DNA of 32,574 nt from Bacilli bacterium (GTDB taxonomy: Bacteria > Bacillota_I > Bacilli_A > JAJDGJ01): assembly GCA_031289255.1 (NCBI GenBank), contig JAITPW010000003.1, positions 1 to 32,574 of the forward strand, written 5' to 3'. Below the pieces are notes generated by a model. It was not told where the DNA came from. It saw only the letters and a list, made by a program, of their open reading frames with translations, and searched no databases. Below are positions 8,266-19,346 of this stretch, piece by piece. Every line of letters starts with the position of its first letter. The stretch's first letter is position 1. The position numbers and the translations under genes were made by a program.

Positions 8266-8877
8266 ATGAGTATTAATGAGAATATGAGAGAGCAATTTAA
8301 GAATCCTCAGGGTTTAGCCGGTAAGATTGCTACAACAATATTAAATAAGCAGAATGAAAGACCTTATCAAGGAGCTATTAAATCATTAGCATTACAAGAT
8401 AATGAAGTCGTAGCTGAAATAGGGTTTGGTAATGGTTATTTATTAGAGAGATTAGCTCATGATTATCATTGTCTTTTTTATGGGATTGATATTTCAGCGG
8501 ATATGGTCGAACTTGCTAATGAAAGAAATGATACTTTTATCAAAGAACAAAGAATGTTTTTAAAGGTTGGTGATGCTTTAAAAACAGGCTATGAAAATGA
8601 TTTTTTTAATAAAGTCTTTACGATTAATACCGTCTATTTTTGGGATGATTTAGAACTTGGCTTACAAGAGATGTATCGTATTTTAAAAACTAATGGTATC
8701 TTTGTGAATGGTGTTTATACTAAAGAATTTCTTGACACGTTACCGGTTGCTAATGAAGGTTATATTAAATATTCTTTAGAGGTCTTAAAAGCAGTAGGCT
8801 TAAAAGTTGGTTTTAGAGAAGTTATTATTAATGAAGTAATAAAAGATAAAGCTTATAGTATTGTTTATCAAAAATAA
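8266..8877 (+). CDS. Class I SAM-dependent methyltransferase
   Basis: 203 aa; VVAEIGFGNGYLLERLA, FYGIDISADMVELA, FTINTVYFWDD; RBS AAGGAG at 8251-8256. Confidence 0.9.
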   Translation: MSINENMREQFKNPQGLAGKIATTILNKQNERPYQGAIKSLALQDNEVVAEIGFGNGYLLERLAHDYHCLFYGIDISADMVELANERNDTFIKEQRMFLKVGDALKTGYENDFFNKVFTINTVYFWDDLELGLQEMYRILKTNGIFVNGVYTKEFLDTLPVANEGYIKYSLEVLKAVGLKVGFREVIINEVIKDKAYSIVYQK

Positions 8878-8907
8878 ATAAATAATTTAATATTAGTATT
8901 ATTGTAT

Positions 8908-8953
8908 AAAAAAATATCTTACAATACATTTTCGTATTGTTAAGATATTTTTT
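8908..8953. terminator. Bidirectional terminator hairpin
   Basis: AAAAAATATCTTACAATAC / GTATTGTTAAGATATTTTTT with a single-base bulge, between convergent genes. Confidence 0.75.
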
Positions 8954-8996
8954 GATTAAAAATATATTATCTTGCCTTGATATTATTATAGCTAGT

Positions 8997-9602
8997 TTAG
9001 ATCCAAGTTACCTTGTTTTCTTCTTTATTGATAATTCTTTTAATATTACTACGATGTTGATAAGTTAAAAAGAAGAATAATAATAAAACAATATATTTAA
9101 CATTATCAAAGGTATTGAAAATAAAAGATAATGCTACTAAAATACCGACGGTAATGATAACAGCTAATGACATCATATGATGAATTTTAAGGTTAATAAC
9201 CAGTAAAACTATGGCTATAAATAGTAAAATTGGATTTAAGGCTAATAATAAACCAGTGGCACAAGCAACACCTTTACCTCCTTTAAAACCGGCAAAGATT
9301 GGATAACAATGTCCAATAACGCAAGCTAGACCAATTAAATAGGGATTAATATTTAAAGAAGCTATTTCATTAAGATATTTCGCAATCATAACTAAGATAA
9401 AAGCTTTAAGAATATCTAAGATCATAACACTAAGACCAGCTTTTTTACCTAAAGTTCGTCCCATATTAGTTCCCCCTAAATTACCTGAGCCTTTAGTTCT
9501 GATATCAGTATGATAAAAAGTCTTACCAATTACTAAAGCAAAAGGGATACTACCAACTAAATAACCGCTAATTATAAAAATAATATTTAAAAATATGTTC
9601 AT
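8997..9602 (-). CDS. plsY: Glycerol-3-phosphate acyltransferase PlsY
   Basis: 201 aa membrane protein; GSIPFALVIGK, KGSGNLGGTNMGRTLGKKAG, GHCYPIFAGFKGGKGVA. Confidence 0.95.
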   Translation of the reverse strand: MNIFLNIIFIISGYLVGSIPFALVIGKTFYHTDIRTKGSGNLGGTNMGRTLGKKAGLSVMILDILKAFILVMIAKYLNEIASLNINPYLIGLACVIGHCYPIFAGFKGGKGVACATGLLLALNPILLFIAIVLLVINLKIHHMMSLAVIITVGILVALSFIFNTFDNVKYIVLLLFFFLTYQHRSNIKRIINKEENKVTWI

Positions 9603-9729
9603 TTAATCACCATTCTTATTATACCTTTAATTACTAACAATAGTAAACTATATTATTAACATAACATTTTATTTAAATAATTTAGCTTATAATTGTGATA
9701 TAATATATCAGTTAGGAGTGAGAATTATT

Positions 9730-11673
9730 GTGAGTAATAATAAAACTAACTATGGTGCAGATAGTATTAAAATACTTCAAGATCGTGAAGCGGTTCGTAA
9801 AAGACCAGGAATGTATATTGGAAGTACTGATAATCGTGGCCTTCATCATTTAGTTTGGGAAATAGTAGATAATGCCATTGATGAGCGTTTAGCTGGGTTT
9901 GGTGATAAGATTGATGTTGTCCTTAATAAAGATGGTTCATTAAGTGTGAGTGATTATGGACGAGGAATACCAGTCGCAATGCATGAAAGTGGTAAGAGTA
10001 CCCCCGAAGTCATTTTTACGATTCTTCATGCTGGTGGTAAATTTAATCAAGATGGTGCTTATAAAAGTGCTGGTGGTTTACATGGTGTGGGGGCTAGTGT
10101 CGTTAACTTTTTATCAAAAAAAATGATTGTTAATGTCGCACGTGATAATAAAGAATATGAAATTATTTTTGAAGATGGCGGTAAAGTTAGTTCGCCATTA
10201 AAAAAAATAGGTAATACTAAAATAACAGGAACAAAAGTAACTTTTTATCCTGATGAACAGATTTTCACCAATACTGAGTTTAACTTTAATATCATTATTC
10301 AAAGATTACAAGAATCAGCTTTTCTTAATAAAGGCTTAGATATCAATATTAAAGATGAACGAGACGTAGAAGTAAAAGAGATAAACTATTGTTATGAAAA
10401 AGGAATTATTAGTTTTGTTGATTATTTAAATGAAGAGAAACATTCTTTAGGAGAAATAATTGCTTTTGAAGGTAGTAATAATGATATTGATATTGAAATT
10501 GCGATGCAATATAGTGATGGTTATGCCGAAAACATCTTAAGTTTTGTGAATAATGTTAAAACAGTTGATGGCGGAAGTCATGAGGTTGGCTTTAAAACAG
10601 GCTTAACAAAAGTTTTTAATGACTATGCTCGTGAACAAAAAATATTAAAAGATAAAGATAAAAACTTAGAAGGAACTGATATTAGAGAAGGTATTTGTGC
10701 GATTGTTTCGATTAGAGTTCCTGAGGGTATTCTCCAATTTGAAGGTCAAACTAAGGGTAAACTAGGAACGCCGATTGCTAGACCTAGTTTAGAAAGTTTT
10801 GTCTATGATAAGATGCGTTTTTATTTAGAAGAACATAAAGAATTTTCACAAACATTAGTAAAGAAAGCTTTAAAAGCTAGTCAAGCTCGTGAAGCTGCTC
10901 GTAAAGCGCGTGAAGATATCCGTAAAGGGAAAGATAGTGCTAAAAGTCGTATTTTAGGTGGTAAATTAACACCAGCCCAATCTAAAGATCATAATAAAAA
11001 TGAATTGTTTATTGTTGAGGGTAATTCAGCTGGTGGTAGTGCTAAACAAGGGCGTGATCGTAAACATCAAGCTATTTTACCATTAAGAGGGAAAGTTATT
11101 AATACTCAGAAAGCTAAACTGGCAGATATTTTAAAAAATGAAGAGATAGCTACTTTAATTAATACTATCGGTGGGGAAATAGGTAGTGAATTTAATGCTC
11201 AAGATTGTAATTATGGTAAAGTTATAATTATGACTGATGCTGATACTGATGGAGCCCATATTCAAGTATTACTATTAACATTCTTATACTTATATATGAA
11301 AGATTTATTCTTAAAAGATAAAGTTTATTTAGCTTGTCCACCTTTATTTAAATATCAGAAGAAACAGAAGATTATTTATGCCTATGATGAAATAGAATTA
11401 CAAAGTATAATTGAAAAACATGGTAAAGGTGAAATTCAAAGATATAAAGGATTAGGAGAAATGAATGCTCCTCAACTATGGGAAACAACGATGGATCCAA
11501 CCCAACGAAAATTAATCCAAGTAGGAATTGATGATATGGCATTAGTTGAAAAAAGAATTAATGTTTTAATGGGTGATAAAGTTGAGCCCAGAAGAAGATG
11601 GATTGATGAAAATGTTATTTTTACGATGGAAGATGATTATACCAAAATAATTGAAGGGGTTAATAATAAATGA
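9730..11673 (+). CDS. parE: DNA topoisomerase IV subunit B
   Basis: GHKL ATPase (EIVDNAIDERLAGF, GGLHGVGASVVN), Toprim (VEGNSAGGSAKQGRDRKHQA, MTDADTDGAHI). GTG start at 9730 after AGGAG; ParE rather than GyrB by parC pairing and plsY synteny. Confidence 0.9.
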   Translation: MSNNKTNYGADSIKILQDREAVRKRPGMYIGSTDNRGLHHLVWEIVDNAIDERLAGFGDKIDVVLNKDGSLSVSDYGRGIPVAMHESGKSTPEVIFTILHAGGKFNQDGAYKSAGGLHGVGASVVNFLSKKMIVNVARDNKEYEIIFEDGGKVSSPLKKIGNTKITGTKVTFYPDEQIFTNTEFNFNIIIQRLQESAFLNKGLDINIKDERDVEVKEINYCYEKGIISFVDYLNEEKHSLGEIIAFEGSNNDIDIEIAMQYSDGYAENILSFVNNVKTVDGGSHEVGFKTGLTKVFNDYAREQKILKDKDKNLEGTDIREGICAIVSIRVPEGILQFEGQTKGKLGTPIARPSLESFVYDKMRFYLEEHKEFSQTLVKKALKASQAREAARKAREDIRKGKDSAKSRILGGKLTPAQSKDHNKNELFIVEGNSAGGSAKQGRDRKHQAILPLRGKVINTQKAKLADILKNEEIATLINTIGGEIGSEFNAQDCNYGKVIIMTDADTDGAHIQVLLLTFLYLYMKDLFLKDKVYLACPPLFKYQKKQKIIYAYDEIELQSIIEKHGKGEIQRYKGLGEMNAPQLWETTMDPTQRKLIQVGIDDMALVEKRINVLMGDKVEPRRRWIDENVIFTMEDDYTKIIEGVNNK

Positions 11674-14231
11674 GTATAGAATTTAGTGAAACACTTGAGA
11701 CCTATTTTAAGACCTTAGAAGATGTAATGGGTGATTGCTTTGGTCGCTATTCTAAATATATTATTCAAGATCGAGCGATTCCTGATGCCCGTGATGGTCT
11801 AAAACCAGTCCAAAGAAGAATATTATATGCGATGTTTAAAGAAGGCAATCATCATGATAAAAGTTATCGAAAATCGGCTAAAGCCGTCGGGGTTATCATT
11901 GGTAATTATCATCCTCATGGTGATAGTTCTGTCTATGATGCTTTAGTAAGATTATCACAAGATTTTAAATTAAACCATCCTTTAGTTGATATGCAAGGTA
12001 ATAATGGGTCAATCGATGGTGATGAAGCAGCGGCGATGCGTTATACAGAAGCTCGTCTAAGTCCTATTGCCATGCAATTATTAGAAAATGTTAATAAAAA
12101 TACTGTCTTATTTGCCCCTAATTTTGATGATACTGAATTAGAACCAACGGTCTTACCTGCTTATTTCCCTAATATCCTTGTTAATGGTAGTACTGGTATA
12201 TCAGCTGGTTATGCGACCAATATTCCCTCTCATAATCTTAAAGAAATTATTGATGCTACTATTTATCGAATCAATAAACCAACTTGTGAATTAAATGATT
12301 TATTAAAGATCGTGAAAGGGCCTGATTTTTGTACCGGGGGAATTATTCAAGGTCGTAATGAAATTAAGAAAGCCTACCAAACTGGTAAAGGACGGATTGT
12401 CATTAGAGGTAAGATTAACGTTAGTGAAAATCGTTCTTTTAAGATTATTAAAATAAGTGAAATTCCTTATGAAGTTAATAAAGCAGAATTGGTTAAGAAG
12501 ATGGATGAAATAAGAGCTGATAAAGTAATTGATGGTTTTGTAGCCATTCGTGATGAATCAGATCGTAATGGTTTGAGTATTGTTATTGAATTAAAAAAAG
12601 ATACTGATGAAAAATTAGTCTTGAACTATCTTTATAAAAATACTGATTTACAGATTTATTATAGTTTTAATATGGTAGCAATCGTTAATCGTAAACCAAT
12701 GTTATTAGGGCTAATGCCTTTATTAGATGCTTATATTGAACATCAAAAAGATGTTTTAACAAGATTAAGTGTTTATGAATTAGCGGTTGCTAATAAAAGG
12801 ATTCATATTGTAGCTGGTCTTATTAAAGCTGTTGATGTTATTGATGAAGTAATTAATATTATCAGAAAAAGTATTAATCGTAGTGATAGTATCACTAATT
12901 TAATAACTAGATTTGCCTTTAGCCAAATTCAAGCTGAAGCCATTGTTGATTTAAGATTATATCGTTTAAGTAATACCGATATTAATGTCTTAGAAAATGA
13001 ATATGAAGAATTACAAGCCAAGATAAACCATTTAACTTTATTATTAAATGATAGTAGCTTATTAAATAAAGAAATCATTAATAAGTTAAATGAGGTTAAG
13101 AATGCTTTTACTATTGAACGTCGTAGTTTGATTGAAAATGATATTGTTGAGATTAATATTGATAAAGAAGATTTAATTACTGAAGCTGAAGTAATGATCA
13201 GTATTTCCAAAGATGGTTATGTTAAACGTTCAAGTATGAGATCTTATCAATCTAATAATGATGAGTTTGTTCGTAAAGAAGATGATTTTATTTTTGCGAT
13301 TTCGAAAGCAAGTACTCTTGATAAACTATTAGTCTTTTTAGATGATGGAACTTATGCTTATATTCCTGTTTATGAATTATTAGAAACAAAATGGAAAGAT
13401 TTTGGTAAACATTTAAATAATTATGTTCAAGGCGTAGCTCATGCTAAAGTTGTTAATGCTTTATTGATTGATAATTTTGATAATAATTTAATTTTAGTAA
13501 GTGCAAGTAAAAGTGGTTTAATTAAAACGACTTATCTTAAAGATTTGGCGGTTAGTCGTTATAATAAAGTTATGAAATACTTTAAATTAAAGAATGATGA
13601 TTTAATTATTGATAATCAAGTAACTAATACTCTTAATGATGTTATTTTGACTAGTAATAAAGGTTATATGTTAAGATTTAACTTAGATGATTTTCAACCT
13701 ACTTCACCACGGGCAAGTGGTGTTAAAGCAATGCGTTTAAATGATGATTATTTAATTGGTTGCCTTTGTGCTTCACCAATTAGTAAGGAACAAGTTTTTA
13801 TTATCTGTGATAATGGTCAGACCAAAAGAATGCCTTTAAGTTTAATTGAAAAAGCCAAACGAGCAACAAAAGGGAAGCTAGTTATTAAGAATAAGAAAAC
13901 TAATCCTGATTATCCTTTAAAAACCATCTTATTAAGCAGTAATAGTGAAATATTTATTACTGATAATACTTATCGCGTTAAGTTATTAAAAGCTTACGAT
14001 ACGCCTTTATCAAATATTGGTGAGGGTATGAAAAAAAGTATTGATTTAGCAAAAAATGAAAAAATAATTGATGCTTGCATCATAAATGATTTACATTTAG
14101 GGCTTAATAATGATATGATGGTTACGAATGTTGACAAAAATGATGATTCTGATGATATTGATGTTGATGTTTTTGATTATAATGATGTAAATAATCAATT
14201 AGAATTTGATTTAGATTTTGAAGAATTTTAG
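11670..14231 (+). CDS. parC: DNA topoisomerase IV subunit A
   Basis: 853 aa; YSKYIIQDRAIPDARDGLKPVQRRILYAM, catalytic Tyr region EAAAMRYTEARLSPIA; overlaps the parE stop (ATGA). Confidence 0.93.
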   Translation: MSIEFSETLETYFKTLEDVMGDCFGRYSKYIIQDRAIPDARDGLKPVQRRILYAMFKEGNHHDKSYRKSAKAVGVIIGNYHPHGDSSVYDALVRLSQDFKLNHPLVDMQGNNGSIDGDEAAAMRYTEARLSPIAMQLLENVNKNTVLFAPNFDDTELEPTVLPAYFPNILVNGSTGISAGYATNIPSHNLKEIIDATIYRINKPTCELNDLLKIVKGPDFCTGGIIQGRNEIKKAYQTGKGRIVIRGKINVSENRSFKIIKISEIPYEVNKAELVKKMDEIRADKVIDGFVAIRDESDRNGLSIVIELKKDTDEKLVLNYLYKNTDLQIYYSFNMVAIVNRKPMLLGLMPLLDAYIEHQKDVLTRLSVYELAVANKRIHIVAGLIKAVDVIDEVINIIRKSINRSDSITNLITRFAFSQIQAEAIVDLRLYRLSNTDINVLENEYEELQAKINHLTLLLNDSSLLNKEIINKLNEVKNAFTIERRSLIENDIVEINIDKEDLITEAEVMISISKDGYVKRSSMRSYQSNNDEFVRKEDDFIFAISKASTLDKLLVFLDDGTYAYIPVYELLETKWKDFGKHLNNYVQGVAHAKVVNALLIDNFDNNLILVSASKSGLIKTTYLKDLAVSRYNKVMKYFKLKNDDLIIDNQVTNTLNDVILTSNKGYMLRFNLDDFQPTSPRASGVKAMRLNDDYLIGCLCASPISKEQVFIICDNGQTKRMPLSLIEKAKRATKGKLVIKNKKTNPDYPLKTILLSSNSEIFITDNTYRVKLLKAYDTPLSNIGEGMKKSIDLAKNEKIIDACIINDLHLGLNNDMMVTNVDKNDDSDDIDVDVFDYNDVNNQLEFDLDFEEF

Positions 14232-14251
14232 ATGCTATTGGGAGGAAAACA

Positions 14252-15910
14252 ATGAATGCATTTATTGAACAAGCACAAGCCGTTCATTTTAATGGCTTAC
14301 AAGCATTAGCAGGACTAGCAATATTCTTATTTGGTATTAAAGCTATGGGGGACAATTTAAAAGCGATAGCAGGGAATAGAATGAAAGAGTTAATCGATCG
14401 TTATACTACTAATCCTGTTATGGGAGTTTTTGTCGGAGCAACTGTTACGGGATTAATTCAATCTAGTTCAGGAACCACCGCCTTAACTATTTCATTAGTA
14501 CGTTCAGGTTTAATGAATTTACGCCAAGCTGTGGGTATTATTATGGGTGCCAATATTGGGACGACCGTAACCGCTATTTTAATTGGTTTTCATTTAACAC
14601 AGTATTCACCATATTTTCTAATTGTCGGGGCTTTTATGACAATGTTGGCTAAGAAGCCACGAATGGAACATTATGGAATGTTATTAGTAGGCTTTGGAGC
14701 TTTATTTTATGGTTTAATGACCATGGGGGATTCTTTAAAAGTTTTAGCAGAAATGCCTATTTTTAAAGAACAGCTAGCCGTAACTTTATCGAATAATAAA
14801 TTTGCTGGAGTCGGTCTAGGAATGTTAATGACCTTAGTTATTCAATCTTCTTCGGCAACTATTGGTATTCTCCAAACGTTATATAGTGAAGGTGTTATTA
14901 ATTTACAAGGTGCTTTACCAATTTTATTTGGGGATAATATTGGGACCACGATAACAGCAATCTTAGCTAGTATTGGGGGAAGTATTGCGGCTAAAAGAGC
15001 GGCTGCTGCCCATGTCTGTTTTAATTTAATTGGTACGATATGTTTTATTATCATCTTTCCATTATTCTATTCTTATATTAATTGGGCTGGTTTAACACTA
15101 GGTTTAAATAAGATGATGCAGATTGCCTTTGCTCATGCCTCATTTAATGTGGCAACAACAGTGGTTTTATTGCCATTTGTGGGAGCATTAGTCGCTTTAG
15201 TCACTAAATTAATTCGTGATAAGGGTGATGAGGACGTGATTGTATCAAAGATTGTCTTAGATAAGAAAATCATTGCTGAATCACCCGAGGTAGCGGTTTC
15301 AGTTGCTTATAAAGCAACGATTGAAATGTCTTTAGTATGTGAGAAAATTATTAGAAGAACTAGAGAATATATCAATACGAAAGATTATAAGTTAATTGAA
15401 AAATTACAAGGTTATGAAGATATTGTCAATGATTTAAATGATCGCATCTCTAATTTCTTAGTTGAAATAGGTTCTTATCCTTTAGCTGAGAAAGATAATA
15501 TCTTACAAAATAATTTATTTTATTCATTAAAAGATTTAGAGCGTATTGGTGATCAGTGTCAGAATGTGGTTAAATATTTTTATACGATCTATGATGCTCG
15601 GGAAGAATTAACACCGATGGCCCTAGCTGATTTAATGAAGATATTTGATTTATTAGATGGCATCATGATTAATACAACTAAACTATTAAGAAGCCCTAGT
15701 CATGATATTATTATTCAAATGGGTATTGATGAAGAAAAACTTGATGATTTAGAAACAAGTGTTAAAGCTGGTTATATTGAACGAGTTAAAAATAAGGAAC
15801 CAATGGGTGCAACAGCTATTTCCGTCTTTGTTGATATCGTTTCAGATTTAGAAAGAATCGGTGATCATTGTTATAACATTAGTTCACGAACTAAAAAAGT
15901 ATTAAGTTAA
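14252..15910 (+). CDS. Na/Pi cotransporter family protein with C-terminal PhoU-like domain
   Basis: 552 aa; QSSSGTTALTISLVRSG, IMGANIGTTVTA, second QSSSATIGI and FGDNIGTTITA; C-terminal DLERIGD motifs; RBS GGGAGG. Confidence 0.92.
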   Translation: MNAFIEQAQAVHFNGLQALAGLAIFLFGIKAMGDNLKAIAGNRMKELIDRYTTNPVMGVFVGATVTGLIQSSSGTTALTISLVRSGLMNLRQAVGIIMGANIGTTVTAILIGFHLTQYSPYFLIVGAFMTMLAKKPRMEHYGMLLVGFGALFYGLMTMGDSLKVLAEMPIFKEQLAVTLSNNKFAGVGLGMLMTLVIQSSSATIGILQTLYSEGVINLQGALPILFGDNIGTTITAILASIGGSIAAKRAAAAHVCFNLIGTICFIIIFPLFYSYINWAGLTLGLNKMMQIAFAHASFNVATTVVLLPFVGALVALVTKLIRDKGDEDVIVSKIVLDKKIIAESPEVAVSVAYKATIEMSLVCEKIIRRTREYINTKDYKLIEKLQGYEDIVNDLNDRISNFLVEIGSYPLAEKDNILQNNLFYSLKDLERIGDQCQNVVKYFYTIYDAREELTPMALADLMKIFDLLDGIMINTTKLLRSPSHDIIIQMGIDEEKLDDLETSVKAGYIERVKNKEPMGATAISVFVDIVSDLERIGDHCYNISSRTKKVLS

Positions 15911-15919
15911 TAGGATACG

Positions 15920-15948
15920 AAGAACCTCACTATTAGAGGTTCTTTTCT
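15920..15948 (+). terminator. Intrinsic terminator
   Basis: AAGAACCTC (15920-15928) ACTATTA GAGGTTCTT (15936-15944) TT. Confidence 0.85.
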
Positions 15949-15989
15949 CTTGTTTTAATAATTACTTAAAGATAATGGATTATCTATTT

Positions 15990-16039
15990 GTAACATTTTT
16001 ATTTAAATACTAACAATATTCACGTAAATATCCTATAAT
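15990..16039 (+). promoter_or_regulatory. pst promoter with candidate PhoP-box-like hexamers
   Basis: GTAACA, CTAACA and TTCACG spaced at about 10-bp steps (15990-16024), followed by TATAAT at 16034-16039. Confidence 0.4.
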
Positions 16040-16081
16040 AGTACTATATAATTGATGGTGGAAAATACATGAGAAGGAGAC

Positions 16082-16882
16082 TTGATTATGAAGAAGTTTC
16101 TTATAATAGTAATAGGGTTATGGTTAGTGGGGTGCTCTTATCAAGAAGGACTTGAAGTATCAGGTTCAACTAGTGTGGCACCAGTGATGGAAAAATTAAT
16201 AAGTGATTATCAAAGTAATCATGTTGCAAATATTAATCTAACAGCTGATGGATCAAGTGCGGGGATTAGTGCTGCACTTGAAGGGGTTAGTGATATTGGG
16301 ATGAGTTCACGAGCTTTAAGTAAAGATGAATTTAATAATGATATTGATGTTAATATTATTGGTATTGATGCCATTGTTGTGGTTTTGAATAAAGATAATA
16401 AAATTACTAATTTAAGCATACAAGATCTTCATGATATTTATTGTGGAAAGAAAAATAACTGGCAAGATTTTGGTGGTGAAAATATTCCGATTGTTTTAGT
16501 TTCGCGGGAAAATGGTAGTGGGACTAGAGATGCTTTTGAAGATAGTATTAAAGCTAAAGATGCGAATAAAGCTAGTTATGTTGATTTATATAATCCTGTT
16601 ATTGTTAATTCAACTGGGGCTGTTATTGAGAATGTTAAACAAAAAAAAGGAGCTATTGGTTATATGTCAATGGGTAGTGTTATTCAGGATATAAAAGCGA
16701 TTAGTTTGAATAATTATCAAGCTAATAAAAGTAATGTTATTAAGAAATTGTATCCGATTAGCCGTGAGTTCTATGTAATAAGTAAAAAAAATAATATTAA
16801 AGCCAAAACTTTTATTAATTATATTTTAAATGAAGATGGCCAACATATTATCGAAAATGAAGGCTTTATTAGGGTGAAATAA
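16082..16882 (+). CDS. pstS: Phosphate ABC transporter substrate-binding lipoprotein
   Basis: Signal plus lipobox LVGC; SGSTSVAPVMEKL, GSSAGISAALEGVSDIGMSSR, SRENGSGTRDAFE. Confidence 0.94.
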   Translation: MIMKKFLIIVIGLWLVGCSYQEGLEVSGSTSVAPVMEKLISDYQSNHVANINLTADGSSAGISAALEGVSDIGMSSRALSKDEFNNDIDVNIIGIDAIVVVLNKDNKITNLSIQDLHDIYCGKKNNWQDFGGENIPIVLVSRENGSGTRDAFEDSIKAKDANKASYVDLYNPVIVNSTGAVIENVKQKKGAIGYMSMGSVIQDIKAISLNNYQANKSNVIKKLYPISREFYVISKKNNIKAKTFINYILNEDGQHIIENEGFIRVK

Positions 16883-16884
16883 AT

Positions 16885-17769
16885 ATGAAAAAATATCTAA
16901 ATAAACAGTTGTTTTTTGAAACACTTTATAAATTAAGTATTATTTTTGCTTCATTATTATTATTATTAATTATTATTTTTATTTTTTTTGAAGGAGTTCC
17001 GGCCTTAAAAGAATATGGTGTTTTTAAAATGCTTTTTAATATGAGCTGGCAACCAACTGCTCATGAACCTAGTTTTGGTCTAAGTAAAATGATCCTAGCA
17101 ACGATAATATCGACTTTATTATCATTATTGATTGCGATACCAATTGGTCTTTTAAGTAGTGTTTGTTTAGTTCGTTTAGTTTCGCGTAAAATAAAAAATA
17201 TAATCATGTTTATCGTTGAAATTTTAGCTGGTATTCCTTCGGTTATTGTTGGTTTTTTTGTTTTAAAAACGATTGTAGCTTTTCTCTATCAGCATTTTTA
17301 TATGAATATTGGTGTATCTGGTAATAGTATGTTGGCGGCTGTTTTTGTTTTAGCTTTAATGGCTTTACCAACCATCATTACAATCACTGTTAAGGCTTTA
17401 GAAGCGGTTAATCCGATGTATACTGAAGCTAGTTTAGGATTAGGGGCTAATAAAATTCAAACTATTTATAAAGTGGAATTAAAAGCAGCTAAATCAGGAA
17501 TCATGGCGGCGATTGTTTTAGGGGCGGGACGAGTTATTGGAGAGACGATGGCCGTGATGTTAGTTAGTGGTAATGCGATTAATATTTCAAGTAATTTATT
17601 ATTACCCACCCGTACTTTAACCGCTAATATTGCTACGGAAATGTCTTATGCTAGTGGTTTACATCAAAGTGCCTTATATGCTTCAGGGATTGTTTTATTT
17701 ATAATGATCATGCTGATTAATATTACCTTATTAATAATCTTAAATAAAGGGGGTGGTGATAATGCTTAA
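16885..17769 (+). CDS. pstC: Phosphate ABC transporter permease PstC
   Basis: 294 aa multi-TM; EILAGIPSVIVGFF, EASLGLGANKIQTI, GRVIGETMAVMLVSGN. Confidence 0.93.
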   Translation: MKKYLNKQLFFETLYKLSIIFASLLLLLIIIFIFFEGVPALKEYGVFKMLFNMSWQPTAHEPSFGLSKMILATIISTLLSLLIAIPIGLLSSVCLVRLVSRKIKNIIMFIVEILAGIPSVIVGFFVLKTIVAFLYQHFYMNIGVSGNSMLAAVFVLALMALPTIITITVKALEAVNPMYTEASLGLGANKIQTIYKVELKAAKSGIMAAIVLGAGRVIGETMAVMLVSGNAINISSNLLLPTRTLTANIATEMSYASGLHQSALYASGIVLFIMIMLINITLLIILNKGGGDNA

Positions 17770-18577
17770 TCATCCTTGGCAGGTTAAATTAATTAAAATA
17801 TTAACTTACTTAGCAACAATTCTTTTAGTATTATTAGTTTTTTGGATGGTTAGTTTTATTATCATCCAAGGTATTAGTTATTTAAATATGACTTTGTTAA
17901 AAGAGAGTAGTAGTTTGATTATAACAACTTTAATGGTGGTCTTTTTAGCATTGTTAATTGCTTTACCATTAGGAATATTTAGTGCTATTTATTTACAAGT
18001 TTATACTAATAATGGTAAGCTTGTTAAAATGATGCGTTTTAGTATTGATAGTTTAAATGGAGTACCATCAATTATCTTTGGTTTGTTTGCCCTATCGTTC
18101 TTTATTTATTATTTAGGTTTAAATCGTTCTATTTTTAGTGCCTCTTTAATTATGAGTATTGTCGTTTTACCATTAATAATTAAGAATACCGAAGAAGCTA
18201 TTAAAACGATTGATATTGCGCAAATTCAAGGTAGTTTAGCACTAGGAGCTAGTCGTTTTACAACGATTAATCGGGTTATTATTCCCTATTGTATTGATGG
18301 TATTATTAATGGAGTTATTCTTGCGATTGGTAAAATTGTCGGTGAAACGGCTGCGATTATGTTTGTCATTGGTAGTGCTAGTAGTATTCCTAAATCTTTT
18401 TTTGAACCTGGCTCAACACTAGCAACGAAGTTATATTTAATTATTCAAGAACCTACTTATAGTAGTAATGGTATTGGTAGTGCTTATGGAATTGCTTTGA
18501 TTTTATTGTTAATCGTTGTCTTATTAAATTTACTAGTTAAGTTAGTTAATCATATTTTTATGAAGAGAAGAGGTTAA
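17762..18577 (+). CDS. pstA: Phosphate ABC transporter permease PstA
   Basis: Multi-TM; DSLNGVPSIIFGLFAL, GSLALGASRFTTINRVIIP, GKIVGETAAIMF; ATG at 17762 after GGGGGTGG. Confidence 0.93.
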   Translation: MLNHPWQVKLIKILTYLATILLVLLVFWMVSFIIIQGISYLNMTLLKESSSLIITTLMVVFLALLIALPLGIFSAIYLQVYTNNGKLVKMMRFSIDSLNGVPSIIFGLFALSFFIYYLGLNRSIFSASLIMSIVVLPLIIKNTEEAIKTIDIAQIQGSLALGASRFTTINRVIIPYCIDGIINGVILAIGKIVGETAAIMFVIGSASSIPKSFFEPGSTLATKLYLIIQEPTYSSNGIGSAYGIALILLLIVVLLNLLVKLVNHIFMKRRG

Positions 18578-18580
18578 GTA

Positions 18581-19336
18581 ATGGATAATATATTTGATAT
18601 TAAGAATTTAAATTTATGGTATGGTTCTAAACATGCTTTGCAAGGGATTAATCTCAGAATTAATAAACAGAGTGTTGTTGCATTAATTGGTCCTAGTGGG
18701 TGTGGTAAATCAACTTTTTTAAGATGTTTAAATCGTATGAATGATTTGATTGTGAATTGTCATATTGAAGGTAGTATTCTTTTTAATAAAGTGAATGTTA
18801 ATAGTGAACGTTATGATGAAATTAATCTTCGCAAAAAAGTAGGGATGGTTTTTCAAAGGCCTAATCCTTTTCCAATGAGTATTTATGAAAATGTTATTTA
18901 TGGACCGAAATGTCAAGGGATAACTAATAAAAAAAGACTTGATGAATTAGTTGAAAGTAGTCTTAAGAAAGCGGCTTTATGGGAAGATGTTAAAGATCGC
19001 TTAAATAGTAGTGCCTTAGGATTAAGTGGTGGCCAACAACAACGTCTTTGTATTGCGCGAGCGATTGCGATGGAACCAGATGTTATTCTAATGGATGAAC
19101 CAACTTCAGCTCTAGATCCGATTGCTACAGCTAAAATAGAAAAATTAATTATTGAATTAAAGGCTAATTATACGATTATTATTGTAACGCATTCGATGCA
19201 ACAAGCAGCGCGGATTAGTGATTATACTGCTTTCTTTTTAATGGGAGAATTAATTGAATATGATAAGACTGATATTATCTTTGCGAATCCTAAGAATAAG
19301 AAGACCGAAGATTATATTACTGGTCGATTTGGATAG
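18581..19336 (+). CDS. pstB: Phosphate ABC transporter ATP-binding protein PstB
   Basis: Walker [57 protein letters not shown]. Confidence 0.96.
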   Translation: MDNIFDIKNLNLWYGSKHALQGINLRINKQSVVALIGPSGCGKSTFLRCLNRMNDLIVNCHIEGSILFNKVNVNSERYDEINLRKKVGMVFQRPNPFPMSIYENVIYGPKCQGITNKKRLDELVESSLKKAALWEDVKDRLNSSALGLSGGQQQRLCIARAIAMEPDVILMDEPTSALDPIATAKIEKLIIELKANYTIIIVTHSMQQAARISDYTAFFLMGELIEYDKTDIIFANPKNKKTEDYITGRFG

Positions 19337-19346
19337 GAGGATTATC

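Noticed and set aside
19254-19346. Upstream extension of the PhoU ORF
   Set aside because: Lies inside pstB in another frame; a strong RBS (AGGAGG) precedes ATG 19347.
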